Source: Flavivirga jejuensis
GTDB lineage: Bacteria > Bacteroidota > Bacteroidia > Flavobacteriales > Flavobacteriaceae
Length of the DNA: 64,000 bases
Direction of reading: 5' to 3'
Assembly: GCF_030540765.1 (NCBI RefSeq)
Contig: NZ_JAUOEL010000007.1
Span: forward strand, 237,794 to 301,793
Below, piece after piece: positions 8,509 through 17,404 of this stretch; within the stretch, counting starts at the first letter, position 1, and each line of letters opens with the position of its first letter. A model generated the notes under the pieces. The model had not been told where the DNA came from, did no database searches, and was given only the letters and a program-made list of their open reading frames with translations. The translations under genes were made by a program, and so were the position numbers.

Positions 8509-10287
8509 TTAATCGTTTATATCATTTTGTTTTGATGGTGGCGTAAGGAAGAGATAGCCTCGTTCAAGAGGTTTATGCGGAAGCTTTATTTCGTCACCGT
8601 TCTTAGCATACCATACAGTACGATAAACAACCTCACCCTGGTGGTCATAAAAAATACTCGCAACTTTATTGTTCTCTTGCCCCGATGCACGTAAGGTTAC
8701 CGATTTTACTAGTCTTGTTTTCCCAAGGAAATCTGCTGCAAAATCAATAGCGACAGTAGCAATCTCGTTTTCAATAAGGAGTTGCTTGTCCAAATCTATG
8801 GCCACTTCAATTTTCTTGAATGGTGGTGCAATTACAATAGCTTTATCTCGCGCTTTTATCCAAGTATTCTTTTTCCCTACAAAATCTGATTCTCCACGAA
8901 TACTCCATGATATCTGATATTCATATTCCTGCCAATTGTTATCTGAGATTCCTAGCCTTGGAAAAGAAATGGATTTATAGAATTTACCGGCCTTTATATC
9001 TTCTGAATTAAAATATAACTGATGGGTAAAATCGTCTCTTTCTTTATCATATTTTTTTCTAAAATTGACACTTACGAAGTTGACGAGATCTTCAAAGGAT
9101 TCAACAAATTCACCGTCTAATTGAAATATCACTTCTTGTTTTTCGAAGTCACTGCTTTCAAGATCTACTACCCTGAAATATTTTGGATCGTTGCGGAAAC
9201 TATCGTAGAGACCACCTAGATTTCCAGCAGTATGGAAAGGGACTTTAATCGTTGTGGATTCACTGAGATCTAATCTGAATCTACGCGCTTTGATATCTTT
9301 CCTTTTCTTTACTATATGTTGAATATCTGGAATGAACATACTGGCTGGTCCAAAGGCAAATCCACTGAGAACTCCTTTCCCACTTTTATCCTTAGTTTCG
9401 GCAGGCGTTTGCATTTCTGGTTCGGCAGACCATCCTGTTTCTGTATCGAACATAAGATTGATGAGCTTGTCCGACACAATTTGTAAAATGTTTTTTAGGT
9501 CACTTTTTACACCAAGGCCTTTGGTTCGGTCTAAAGTTTCAATTTTAATGACGCCACTGCTGTATAAGCTATCGATGGCATTACTCACTTCATCATGGGT
9601 AAATAAGGTTTCTGTCTTGGAAACATTACTAAAATGATCATAAACCATATCCATTTCAGCTGTTACCACAGCATTGTATGCCTGTACAACTCCTTCGTAG
9701 TAACCACTAACAGCTACAGACACATCAGAGGCAGCACCATTGAATGTTTTCCATAATAGGGTCGAACCTTCTTGGCTTAGTTTCGCGGCAAGTACCGCTT
9801 TAGAGCCAGGAGTAAAAGGAGCTCTACCGCTTGTTATAAGGTTTTGAGTAAAAGGGTTTTCAGCCAGGGTATCTGTTAGTATAGATGATATGACCCTGAA
9901 ACTTCCAAGGGATGGCTCACCATCTTTCATAGTCTCTAATAAAGGAACAGGACCTTTAATCTTTGCATCTTTAATCTTGGCTTGAAGTTGCTTTTCCAGT
10001 TTTTTCAGCTTCTTCTCTTCCATGCTAAACTCGAACAGCGCATGAAATAAACCACCATTATCCTTTTCTTCTTTCCCCACATATTTCATACACAAGAACT
10101 CGAAATCACCTTTCTCGTTAATTGCTAGTCTTGGATGTTGGGGAATGTAGTAGTAAGCTAATGAATCTTTATAGTCCTGTAAGAGTTGTACTTTATCTAC
10201 GGTAATTCTACCTTGATCGTATTTTACTTGTCCTAAAATAGTATTGGAAAAGACACATATACATAGTATATAAATTATATTTCTCAT
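8509..10287 (-). CDS. Secreted protein of the two-domain beta-rich family (592 aa)
   Basis: Full-length paralogue. The signal peptide ends near ILGQ (residue 20). The N-terminal domain shows SLAYYYIPQHPRLAINEKGD, FEFLCMKYV, GGLFHALFEFSMEEKKLKKL, KIKGPVPL and SGRAPFTPGSKAVLAAKLSQ. The C-terminal domain shows SSDFEKQEVIFQLDGEFVES, VNFRKKYDKERDDFTHQLYF, NNWQEYEYQISWSIRGE and APPFKKIEVAIDLDKQLL. In place of the segment rich in charged residues seen in the 656-residue paralogue there is a short Gly/Phe linker near residue 310. It is separated from the neighbours by 10 bp and 5 bp, so co-transcription is very likely. Function unknown. Confidence 0.85.
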   Translation of the reverse strand: MRNIIYILCICVFSNTILGQVKYDQGRITVDKVQLLQDYKDSLAYYYIPQHPRLAINEKGDFEFLCMKYVGKEEKDNGGLFHALFEFSMEEKKLKKLEKQLQAKIKDAKIKGPVPLLETMKDGEPSLGSFRVISSILTDTLAENPFTQNLITSGRAPFTPGSKAVLAAKLSQEGSTLLWKTFNGAASDVSVAVSGYYEGVVQAYNAVVTAEMDMVYDHFSNVSKTETLFTHDEVSNAIDSLYSSGVIKIETLDRTKGLGVKSDLKNILQIVSDKLINLMFDTETGWSAEPEMQTPAETKDKSGKGVLSGFAFGPASMFIPDIQHIVKKRKDIKARRFRLDLSESTTIKVPFHTAGNLGGLYDSFRNDPKYFRVVDLESSDFEKQEVIFQLDGEFVESFEDLVNFVSVNFRKKYDKERDDFTHQLYFNSEDIKAGKFYKSISFPRLGISDNNWQEYEYQISWSIRGESDFVGKKNTWIKARDKAIVIAPPFKKIEVAIDLDKQLLIENEIATVAIDFAADFLGKTRLVKSVTLRASGQENNKVASIFYDHQGEVVYRTVWYAKNGDEIKLPHKPLERGYLFLTPPSKQNDIND

Positions 10288-10292
10288 TGTTT

Positions 10293-11426
10293 CTAATTTT
10301 TAATTACACTTACGAACTCTTTTTGAGAACTTACATCTATTATGCTTGACCATTTTATTTTGGTTTGCCAAACTCCAGTAATTACTTCGCCAGCCTCGGT
10401 CATTTCAATAACTCGGTAATAAAAAGGTTTGTCGAGCCTGACGGCATATTCAAATTTTAAGGCATGTGCTACAGTATATGGTGCACTTTTCATAAATTCC
10501 ACTTCCGTCTTTACAAACCCTACACCCGCTGCATGTGCCTTAAATTCGACAATCTTTCCAATGAGATCAGAACGAATATTGTCGCTAAAATCATGACAAT
10601 AAATATCGATAAGCCCGTATCGTGGAGACAAAGTGCTGCCTAAATCTATCTCTTTAAGAAGGTCGGGCCACTTTTCTAAATCTAGGCTTACTGGAAAAGC
10701 ATCGGCAACTATTAATGTTTCACTTGGTGTCACTTGAGTAGAATCTCTTGAGGCATTTAGGTTCTTAAATAGAGCCTCTAACTCTTTTGAGCCATTATAC
10801 TTGTACGATACGCTATCAGTATATTTTCCTTTTGCCCATATAGCGTAGGCCACAGTCAATAGGGCCTTATCTTTTTCAAAACCATCCCAGAGTATTTCAG
10901 AGGTATGCTTATTTGGCCTGATCGTAAATGTTTTGGTTGACCAACGACCTTCTTTTTTATCCTGTTCAGTATTATGATATTTATTCTTTAAAACCTCAAT
11001 AGTGTCTGCATCAATGCTAGTGTAAACAAGATTTGCTTGAACCCTACTTAAAGGAATAGGAACTAATTTCGGCCTACATTGACTACATAAACGTTTTCTT
11101 AAGATGTTTTTTATTTCTCTAAGTATTTGCGGGCTTACCTGCTTCATACTTACCGTGAACTGAACCATATTAGTTTGCTTCCAGTTTTCATTGCCTTTCG
11201 CTCTACTTGGTATATAGGTCATTCGTGCAAAGGAAAAATTTGGCTTTCCGTCTGTGTCGACCACTAATTCTATGCCTTGAGGCGCAAAATAGAATTTGTC
11301 GGATTGTTTTTGATGTGCATAAATCGCCACTCCCTTTATCACCTCTCTTGATGATAAGTCGGGCTGTGCTTTTGTTTGGAAACAAAAACTCAAAAAGCAA
11401 AACAATATGATAACAAATCTTTTCAT
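10293..11426 (-). CDS. Secreted N-terminal-domain-like paralogue (377 aa)
   Basis: After a signal peptide (cleavage near TKAQ, residue 21) the protein resembles the first domain of its larger neighbours: KFYFAPQGIELVVDTDGKPN, FSFARMTYIP, a conserved strand-helix unit with MVQFTVSMKQ and Q.LREIKNILRK, then LWDGFEKDKALLTVAYAIWA. The second family domain is replaced by a divergent shorter end with a YRVIEMTEAGEVITGVWQTK block, which may be an eroded copy of the terminal strands. Cys95 and Cys98 (CSQC) are an unusual pair for the family. Together with the 224-residue gene it shows that the two domains can be encoded separately. Function unknown. Confidence 0.8.
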   Translation of the reverse strand: MKRFVIILFCFLSFCFQTKAQPDLSSREVIKGVAIYAHQKQSDKFYFAPQGIELVVDTDGKPNFSFARMTYIPSRAKGNENWKQTNMVQFTVSMKQVSPQILREIKNILRKRLCSQCRPKLVPIPLSRVQANLVYTSIDADTIEVLKNKYHNTEQDKKEGRWSTKTFTIRPNKHTSEILWDGFEKDKALLTVAYAIWAKGKYTDSVSYKYNGSKELEALFKNLNASRDSTQVTPSETLIVADAFPVSLDLEKWPDLLKEIDLGSTLSPRYGLIDIYCHDFSDNIRSDLIGKIVEFKAHAAGVGFVKTEVEFMKSAPYTVAHALKFEYAVRLDKPFYYRVIEMTEAGEVITGVWQTKIKWSSIIDVSSQKEFVSVIKN

Positions 11427-11453
11427 AATGAACTTCTTATTGGTGTCAATTTG

Positions 11454-13886
11454 TTAGTTATCGTCATCATTCTCATTCTCAGATTCCATTTCTTCGGCTT
11501 TTGGCCAAGTGTCAAAATGGCTCTTTAAATTAATTTCTGTAAGAAACACCTTGAGCTTATCACCTCTAATCCAAGTATTGGATTCGTACAATTTTCCATC
11601 CTCCATCATCAGTCCTACTTTATACTTAAAATCTGGTTGTTCGCCGTTTAGTAAATAGAATTTAGGAGACTTCGCTTCACTTCCGTCTTCATTAATCTCA
11701 ATAGGCTCGTATGTTTCTACTTCTCTCTGTTTACCTGGATCCAATTGATGTGATTTCATATAAATCAATACCGTTTCTGCACCTGTGCTTCTCAATAGAT
11801 TAATTGTCTTAAACTTTACCTCTTGTTTTGTAGCAGATGTTATACCTCCCGTTAGACCATTAATAATTTTTTGTGTGCAAGGTTCACATGGAAGCAGTCG
11901 GTATTCAACAAAAGCGCGCAAGGGTTTATCTTTAGCAGGCAATCTGAAACCAGATGGTTTATTAAATTTCAGAATATCATTCGGCTGAATGGTCTTATCA
12001 CCTAGCTCAAAAGAATATATATAAGGGATGATTTCGGAATTTTCACCTTTAGCGGTAAGCACATGTAAGTATTTTACTATAATTGGAAATGGCGCTAGAT
12101 TCTTTACATTTTGAAGTGTTGGTAATTCTACATCAAAAATCCCATAAGATTGTTCATCCTTGATACTGATATCTGCGGGAATATCATAAGTTTGCTCGTT
12201 ATCGACACTAGAATTAAAATGTAAGATAAAAGACATTTTATTTTGTAGTTCTCCATTTTTCATGGCATCAATATTGTCATCGGAAGTTGTAAAACTCATC
12301 TCAATGTCTTCTCCAAAATCAGAAAATGCCACAATAGTTATCTGATCTCCATTAATATCAAAACCTCCGCCTTGAAATTCTATTCGTGGACTTTCAACAG
12401 GCAATGGTCTTAACTCTATTGGGATGTTTTTAAATGGCGTATTCTTCCTCATTTCATCTAGCATGTTTTCCATAAACTTGATTTCGGAAACCATAATTCC
12501 TGAAGAAAGCGTTGCGCTTACACGTGTGCTTTTATCCGCTCTTCCATCGGTGTTTCTGCTGTAATTTATTCTCAACTTGTGCTTGTCTAAATCACTATCC
12601 CAACTCAAATGGTAAGAATTTGGCACATAATAAAAGACACCAGAATTTGGTTCCTTATCAGGTATAAGATTAGCATCTAATCTTGAAAATTTTGAAGTCA
12701 CATAATGCCTAAAGCGATTAGTGAGCTCTCCATCTAAGTTGCTGAAAACAGCTTTAGCCCCTTCTTCAAAATCTGGTCCTTTAGGGCTTTTCTTTTTTAT
12801 GTTTGCTGGTGATATTGTAGCCACGTTAGCCAAGTACGAATACATAGTACTTGAGTTGAGGAGCAATGGCGTTTTAATAACAGATGTACCAGTTGCGGCA
12901 GGCACCTCGTTAAGCTTCCAGCGTTGAGCGTTTCCACGATTAAGAGGATACATCCATATAGGCGTACCGTCGGTAGACACTCCTCCCTTGACGTCTAAAT
13001 ATGTACCCTTTTTAGAACGGATATAATGATAACCATTAGGTGCTTTTATAAACTGCCATTTGGTCTGATCACCTCCTTTACCTGTCCATAAATGGGCCAG
13101 AACTCTAGGTTGATTTGACGCACCTTGTACATGTAAATATTTTCCAAGAACAGATTTAATATAAAAATACCCTGACCCGGCATTTTCAAATATAAATTTT
13201 TGGGCATTGCCGCCATTGTAACGCCACAAATGAATGGGTGTGCCATTGGCTGTACCAGCCATTTTAACATCCATATACTTTGCACCAATAGCCGATTGTA
13301 TATAATAGGTTTTACCCACTTTTACATTCTTGTTTACATTTGATCCAGATACAACAACCGCTGTAGAAGCTCCATTACTACTCTGCGTATAAGATGCCTT
13401 TTTAAGCTTCCAACGCTGTGCGTTTCCTTTATTAAGTACGTACATCCAGATAGGTGTACCGTCTGCAGATTGACCACCTTTGACATCCAAGTAAGTGCCT
13501 TTTTTAGATTGAATATAAAAGTAGCCGTTAGGGGCAGTTATGAATCTCCATTTAGAATTATCATTACTTTTGCCCTCCCATAAATGTGCTAGCACCCGAG
13601 GTTGATTAGATCCATGTTGTACATGTAGATATTTACCGAGTCGAAACTTTATATGAAAGTAGCCACCTCCAGCATCTTCTAAGGTGAATTTTTGGGCATT
13701 ACCACCATTATAACGCCAAAGATGAAGCGGTGTACCATTGGCAGTCTGGTTATTCTGCACGTCCAAATATTTGCCTGCAATAGCAGATTGTATATAATAA
13801 GTTTCTCCCACTCGTTGGGCGTTCAAGTCTTTACATACGAATACAAGTATGAAAAGGAAGATGATGTATTTAAAATGATGTCTCAT
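11454..13886 (-). CDS. Secreted protein with two ricin-B-like lectin domains fused to the operon family domain (810 aa)
   Basis: The signal peptide ends near LNAQ (residue 24). Two tandem copies of about 140 residues follow (roughly 25-165 and 188-332), each beginning with GxTYYIQSAI and containing YLDV/YMDV, HLWRYNGGNAQKF, KYLHVQ, W.FI.APNG and GNAQRWKL. These repeated Q-x-W/F triads are typical of ricin-B/R-type lectin beta-trefoils, which bind carbohydrate. The remaining 450 residues resemble the operon family, for example GVFYYVPNSYHLSWDSD, GIMVSEIKFMENMLDEM and a final strand-rich part ending in an acidic Glu/Asp/Asn tail. In this family context the lectin part would target a glycan surface, which is inference. 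The gene lies 27 bp upstream of the 377-residue paralogue. Confidence 0.85.
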   Translation of the reverse strand: MRHHFKYIIFLFILVFVCKDLNAQRVGETYYIQSAIAGKYLDVQNNQTANGTPLHLWRYNGGNAQKFTLEDAGGGYFHIKFRLGKYLHVQHGSNQPRVLAHLWEGKSNDNSKWRFITAPNGYFYIQSKKGTYLDVKGGQSADGTPIWMYVLNKGNAQRWKLKKASYTQSSNGASTAVVVSGSNVNKNVKVGKTYYIQSAIGAKYMDVKMAGTANGTPIHLWRYNGGNAQKFIFENAGSGYFYIKSVLGKYLHVQGASNQPRVLAHLWTGKGGDQTKWQFIKAPNGYHYIRSKKGTYLDVKGGVSTDGTPIWMYPLNRGNAQRWKLNEVPAATGTSVIKTPLLLNSSTMYSYLANVATISPANIKKKSPKGPDFEEGAKAVFSNLDGELTNRFRHYVTSKFSRLDANLIPDKEPNSGVFYYVPNSYHLSWDSDLDKHKLRINYSRNTDGRADKSTRVSATLSSGIMVSEIKFMENMLDEMRKNTPFKNIPIELRPLPVESPRIEFQGGGFDINGDQITIVAFSDFGEDIEMSFTTSDDNIDAMKNGELQNKMSFILHFNSSVDNEQTYDIPADISIKDEQSYGIFDVELPTLQNVKNLAPFPIIVKYLHVLTAKGENSEIIPYIYSFELGDKTIQPNDILKFNKPSGFRLPAKDKPLRAFVEYRLLPCEPCTQKIINGLTGGITSATKQEVKFKTINLLRSTGAETVLIYMKSHQLDPGKQREVETYEPIEINEDGSEAKSPKFYLLNGEQPDFKYKVGLMMEDGKLYESNTWIRGDKLKVFLTEINLKSHFDTWPKAEEMESENENDDDN

Positions 13887-13903
13887 GATATTTGTTTTTA
13901 ATA

Positions 13904-14464
13904 TTATTGATTGAAGAACCGACGTGCAGTTCCAACAGGTTTTAGTTCTAATACTATCGTTCGACTTGGGCGGTTAGCCAATGATGAAGAATCTTGGCCA
14001 GCATCAGAACCTTTGGGGCTCCATTGTTTTTTGAATTCGTACACATACGAGATTCCCTTTAATCTAAAGATGCCATTGGTTATGACTACTTCGATGAAAT
14101 CTGAATTCTTTTGATTGTCTCCTGATAGGTTTAATCGTGCTTTGATTGTTTTTTTTCCAGAAGACACTTTTTTCACAAAAGGTGTAATAGGCATAACTAT
14201 TCGCGTTCCAGATTTACTTAGAGCAAATACTTTTATCTGTTTCCCATCATAACCCTCTTGATGAATATTGATTTCTACGCTATGGTCCTTTTGACTAAGA
14301 ATTGTCACTTTTTCAACAGTCCCATCCATACCCTCTAATTGTTTGGATTTGGTGCCTTTTTTCTTGGCGCTCATTTCTGGTATATATGTAAGTTCTTCTT
14401 GCCCTGCGATATTAATACTGAAACTAATCAGTAAAAGAAATAGTAATAGATGTCGATTTTTCAT
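13904..14464 (-). CDS. Small secreted protein, first gene of the secreted-protein operon (186 aa)
   Basis: First gene behind the divergent promoter region. A signal peptide (cleavage near IAGQ, residue 22) is followed by about 160 residues of strand-rich sequence with EKVTILSQKDHSVEINIHQE, IVMPITPFVKK and YVYEFKKQWSPKGSDA. The YEFKKQWSPKG motif recalls the YEYQxxWSxxG block near the end of the large paralogues, so this may be a reduced relative of their C-terminal domain. No enzymatic motif is visible. The next gene starts only 17 bp downstream. It was not recognised as any named family. Confidence 0.75.
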   Translation of the reverse strand: MKNRHLLLFLLLISFSINIAGQEELTYIPEMSAKKKGTKSKQLEGMDGTVEKVTILSQKDHSVEINIHQEGYDGKQIKVFALSKSGTRIVMPITPFVKKVSSGKKTIKARLNLSGDNQKNSDFIEVVITNGIFRLKGISYVYEFKKQWSPKGSDAGQDSSSLANRPSRTIVLELKPVGTARRFFNQ

Positions 14465-14487
14465 GTGAATATGTTTTGATTACGGTT

Positions 14488-14517
14488 TTTTATGTTATCA
14501 CATCAAAAAGGTTAACA
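14488..14517 (-). promoter_or_regulatory. Candidate ECF promoter of the secreted-protein operon
   Basis: On the minus strand GTTAAC (14516-14511) is followed by CTTTTT and, after exactly 17 bases, by ATAAAAAA (from 14493). The same arrangement, GTTAAC, five T, N17 in total, ATAAAAAA, occurs before the subtilase gene at 16036. It lies about 24 bp before the start codon at 14464. The spacing fits a -35/-10 pair for an extracytoplasmic-function sigma factor, whose gene is divergent here. Assignment to that sigma factor is inference. Confidence 0.6.
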
Positions 14518-14531
14518 TCAAATTTTTTTAT

Positions 14532-14553
14532 TACATTTGAGTGTTAACTTTTT
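14532..14553 (+). promoter_or_regulatory. Sigma-gene promoter region with a third TGTTAACTTTTT element
   Basis: TACATTTG at 14532-14539 fits the Bacteroidota -7 consensus TAnnTTTG, though no clear -33 TTG lies at the expected distance. It is directly followed by TGTTAACTTTTT (14542-14553), the same element found at the two candidate ECF promoters. Here the element ends only 18 bp before the sigma-factor ATG, so as a -35 box it would give an almost leaderless transcript. It may instead act as a binding site overlapping the start of transcription. Confidence 0.4.
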
Positions 14554-14571
14554 TGCTATAAATGACATTAA

Positions 14572-15147
14572 ATGACTGAGCACTCGGATCAATTACTTTT
14601 TAATTCCTTAAAAGAAGGGTCTGATGATGATTTTAAAAAAGTATATAATGACAATAGACCCATGTTTTTAAATTTCGCTAAGAAATATGGCATTGCTGAA
14701 GAGGATATTTTGGATATCTATCAGGATGCTTATATCGTTTTTTATGAGAACATTCAAACTGGTAAGCTAGCTGAACTAAGGAGTTCTTTAGCGACATATT
14801 TGATGAGCATTGGAAAATATATGATACTAGATAAACTGAGGAAAAACAAAAAAAAAGTAGATGGTTATCAAATTTTAGAACGCGTAGAAGAGGTGGATTT
14901 AGAATTAGATTTTTTTGATATTATACAACCAAAGTTAAGTAAGGAACAAGTATTATTAAAAGACTATTTTGATAAACTTGGAGAGAGATGCCAACAAATA
15001 TTAACCTGGTTTTATTATAAGAAATATAACATCAAAGAAATTATGTCTGCAGGAAACTATAAAAGTGAGAACGTGGTAAAAAGCCAGAAGTCACGTTGCC
15101 TAAAAACATTAAAAGAATCCATGATTCAAAATATTAACCAGTCGTAA
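14572..15147 (+). CDS. ECF-type RNA polymerase sigma factor (191 aa)
   Basis: Sigma-70 family factor of the extracytoplasmic-function type, about the usual length (170-200). Region 2 spans roughly residues 20-95, with the DILDIYQDAYIVFYENI segment typical of region 2 core binding. Region 4 spans roughly 130-185, with LGERCQQILTWFYYKKYNIK and a second helix around SENVVKSQKSRCLKTL. The next gene starts inside its stop codon (TAATG), a one-base overlap that fits a sigma/anti-sigma pair. It is divergent from the secreted-protein operon. The shared GTTAAC-N17-ATAAAAAA elements suggest that it drives both that operon and the peptidase operon downstream, although this is inference. Confidence 0.9.
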   Translation: MTEHSDQLLFNSLKEGSDDDFKKVYNDNRPMFLNFAKKYGIAEEDILDIYQDAYIVFYENIQTGKLAELRSSLATYLMSIGKYMILDKLRKNKKKVDGYQILERVEEVDLELDFFDIIQPKLSKEQVLLKDYFDKLGERCQQILTWFYYKKYNIKEIMSAGNYKSENVVKSQKSRCLKTLKESMIQNINQS

Positions 15148-15881
15148 TGGAAAACGAGGAACTCATAAAGAAATATTTTTTAGACGAACTTAGTGACGTT
15201 GAGACTTCTTTGTTTCAGCGCCTTCTATTAGATGATTCCGTGTTCAGGAAGCAATTCGAGTTCGAAAAGAATCTACAACAGGTTATTAAGTCTAAAGAAA
15301 GAGCACGATTAAAAAGTAAATTAAGGGGACTCGAAAAAGAGCGAAAACAACAAGTTGTAAAAGTGTTTCCGAGATTGAAACTAATAGGAATTGCTGCTAC
15401 TCTTACCCTTCTTTTGGGGTTTGGATGGTACACGTTTATGAAGACCGATAGTATCAATCCGCAAGAACTTTACGCATCTAACTTCGAACTCTATCCCAAT
15501 ACTGTATATCCGATAACACGAGGCCAAGGTGATGACACTATTGAGCACCAGGCTTTTATGGCTTATGAATCTGACCAGCACGAAGAAGCCATTACGTATT
15601 TCAAGACATTAAAACAAGGTGCCCCTCCGAATTATATAGACTTCTATATGGGGCTATCCTATCTAAAAACAGGTAATCACGAAAATGCTATAAAACGCTT
15701 TACTGAAGTTATTGAGCAAAAGGGAAATTTTGACCATGAGGCTCGATGGTATTTAGCCCTATCATATTTAGCAAATAAGGATATTGACCAAGCTAAAGAT
15801 GTCTTAGAAATTTTGACCAAAAAAGGGTCTTACAAAAATGAAGAAGCCAACATAATTCTCCGAGCATTAGAACGACGTTAA
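15147..15881 (+). CDS. Membrane TPR protein, probable anti-sigma factor (244 aa)
   Basis: Residues 1-70 form a cytoplasmic helical part starting ENEELIKKYFLDELSD, a pattern common in Bacteroidota anti-sigma factors (short acidic N-terminus, then FE.NLQ.VIK). One membrane helix lies at about residues 76-94 (IGIAATLTLLLGFGWYTF). The outer part (about 110-244) has at least three tetratricopeptide-like repeats, for example A.MAYESDQHEEAITYFKTL and MGLSYLKTGNHENAIKRFTE. The TPRs would sit in the periplasm and could sense a partner while the inner part holds the sigma factor. No zinc-binding His/Cys motif is visible, so the anti-sigma role rests on position, topology and the overlap with the sigma gene. 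Confidence 0.8.
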   Translation: MENEELIKKYFLDELSDVETSLFQRLLLDDSVFRKQFEFEKNLQQVIKSKERARLKSKLRGLEKERKQQVVKVFPRLKLIGIAATLTLLLGFGWYTFMKTDSINPQELYASNFELYPNTVYPITRGQGDDTIEHQAFMAYESDQHEEAITYFKTLKQGAPPNYIDFYMGLSYLKTGNHENAIKRFTEVIEQKGNFDHEARWYLALSYLANKDIDQAKDVLEILTKKGSYKNEEANIILRALERR

Positions 15882-16035
15882 TATCTCACTTTCCTATTCT
15901 GATCGCAACCCCGATTTCGCCATATTTTCTAGAAACCACAATGACCCTGAGCGTTGAGCTATCAATAAAATACTTATCCATAACACTAAATATCAATTAG
16001 AGACACATGTGCTAATCTAAATTTTAGTACCTTTT

Positions 16036-16066
16036 GTTAACTTTTTCTGTCAATTCGCATAAAAAA
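16036..16066 (+). promoter_or_regulatory. Candidate ECF promoter of the subtilase/CHAT operon
   Basis: GTTAAC (16036-16041) is followed by TTTTTC and, after 17 bases, by ATAAAAAA (16059-16066), matching the element before the divergent secreted-protein operon in both sequence and spacing. The subtilase ATG lies 31 bp further on. The rest of the gap 15882-16035 shows no gene. Confidence 0.6.
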
Positions 16067-16097
16067 GTAAGTCAACCAATCATAAAAATTAATCACT

Positions 16098-17396
16098 ATG
16101 AAAAGAACAATAACAATTCTAACTCTAATACTCAATCTTTCATTATATAACTGTAGCATAACATACAACAACATAATGGTAGATGAAGGAGCTAACACAA
16201 ATGAGAGTAGCTTGAAATTGTCAAACAATCAAATTGTGGTACGCTTGAAATCCAATATCACTACTGCTCGATTGAATCATTTAAAGGATACATTACATGT
16301 GTTGGATACCGAAGTAAAATATTGCTCTTGTGGTGATCAGAGCTTGCAATTATGGACCATTGATACTCGTTTAATAAAAATAGAAGAAGCTGTTAGTAGC
16401 CTTAAGAGAGAGAGTGAAAGTGAGGATGATGTAGAAGGAGGAGATCGTCAATTCACTTTTGGGCTTATGGATTTAGGAAATTATGCGCAAGAAAATGAAC
16501 CAGGTGGTTCGAATACATGGGTAGACCTGAGTTCTGATGCAAAGGTTAATATCGCCGTTCTTGACACTGGCTTAGACTATTACAGGACTGCTAGTGAAAA
16601 ACCTTATTTATTAAATACAGAGGGGTTGGACAACTGTTCGGATGGAGTGTCTACGGACAATAGAGTTTCTGGTTGGAATTTTATTAACGACTCATCAGAT
16701 TTCTTGGATGATCAAGGACATGGCACTTACGTTACCAACATTATAACATCAACATTAGATTCAATAAATGTCGGGTATCGTATACTACCATTAAAAGTAT
16801 TTAACAACGAAGGTCGAGGTTCGTATTGGGATATTGTCTGCGCTATGGATTATGTGCGCTGGATTAATGAGAAAGGAGCCAACATTAACATTGTGAATGC
16901 TAGTTTTGGAAGCGAGATGCCACAAAGGATCTCAGAGAGTCATAAGATTCTTGGAAAAATAATTAAAGACATGGCAAATGAGGTGTTATTTATTACATCT
17001 GCTGGAAACAGAGCCCTAAATACGGATGCCCCTGACATTGGACACTTTCCATCGGGTTATGAGTATGATAATATATTAGCCATTGGCGGGCACCGAATTG
17101 AAATAGAAAAGGCAGTGCTTCATCCACACTCTAATTATGGGAGATTTAGTATAGATGCTACAGCATCATATGCTAATTACAGCCTGATTTTGGACACTAG
17201 AGACACATATGTGAAGGATAAAGTTGAATTAGCAGGAACATCTTATGGAACAGCTTACATAACAGCTTTAGCAGCAAAATTTCATCAAGATAATGGCTCT
17301 CCAACTCCTATAATTATAAAAAGTGGTTTGTTGGACAAAGCTAGTCCGTCCCCTTTCCTCATTGGTAAAATATGGAATGGAAAATATTTTAAATAA
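16098..17396 (+). CDS. Subtilisin-family (S8) serine peptidase, exported
   Basis: The catalytic triad is complete: Asp156 in NIAVLDTGLD, His208 in GHGTYVTNI and Ser382 in GTSYGTAYITALAA, with Asn304 of SAGN forming the oxyanion hole. The N-terminus is a signal sequence with a possible lipobox (LYNC, Cys19), so it may be an outer- or inner-membrane lipoprotein. Residues 30-120 look like an inhibitory propeptide (IVVRLKSN...LKDTLHVL). The length, 432 residues, is normal for a compact subtilase. It is the first gene behind the shared GTTAAC promoter and lies just upstream of the mini-protein and the CHAT gene. A role in processing the secreted proteins of the divergent operon is an inference. 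Confidence 0.9.
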   Translation: MKRTITILTLILNLSLYNCSITYNNIMVDEGANTNESSLKLSNNQIVVRLKSNITTARLNHLKDTLHVLDTEVKYCSCGDQSLQLWTIDTRLIKIEEAVSSLKRESESEDDVEGGDRQFTFGLMDLGNYAQENEPGGSNTWVDLSSDAKVNIAVLDTGLDYYRTASEKPYLLNTEGLDNCSDGVSTDNRVSGWNFINDSSDFLDDQGHGTYVTNIITSTLDSINVGYRILPLKVFNNEGRGSYWDIVCAMDYVRWINEKGANINIVNASFGSEMPQRISESHKILGKIIKDMANEVLFITSAGNRALNTDAPDIGHFPSGYEYDNILAIGGHRIEIEKAVLHPHSNYGRFSIDATASYANYSLILDTRDTYVKDKVELAGTSYGTAYITALAAKFHQDNGSPTPIIIKSGLLDKASPSPFLIGKIWNGKYFK

Positions 17397-17404
17397 AAAA
17401 CACA

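Noticed and set aside
14543-14548. GTTAAC as the -35 box of the sigma gene
   Set aside because: With a 17-bp spacer transcription would start behind the ATG. A TACATTTG -7 box upstream is a better promoter candidate.
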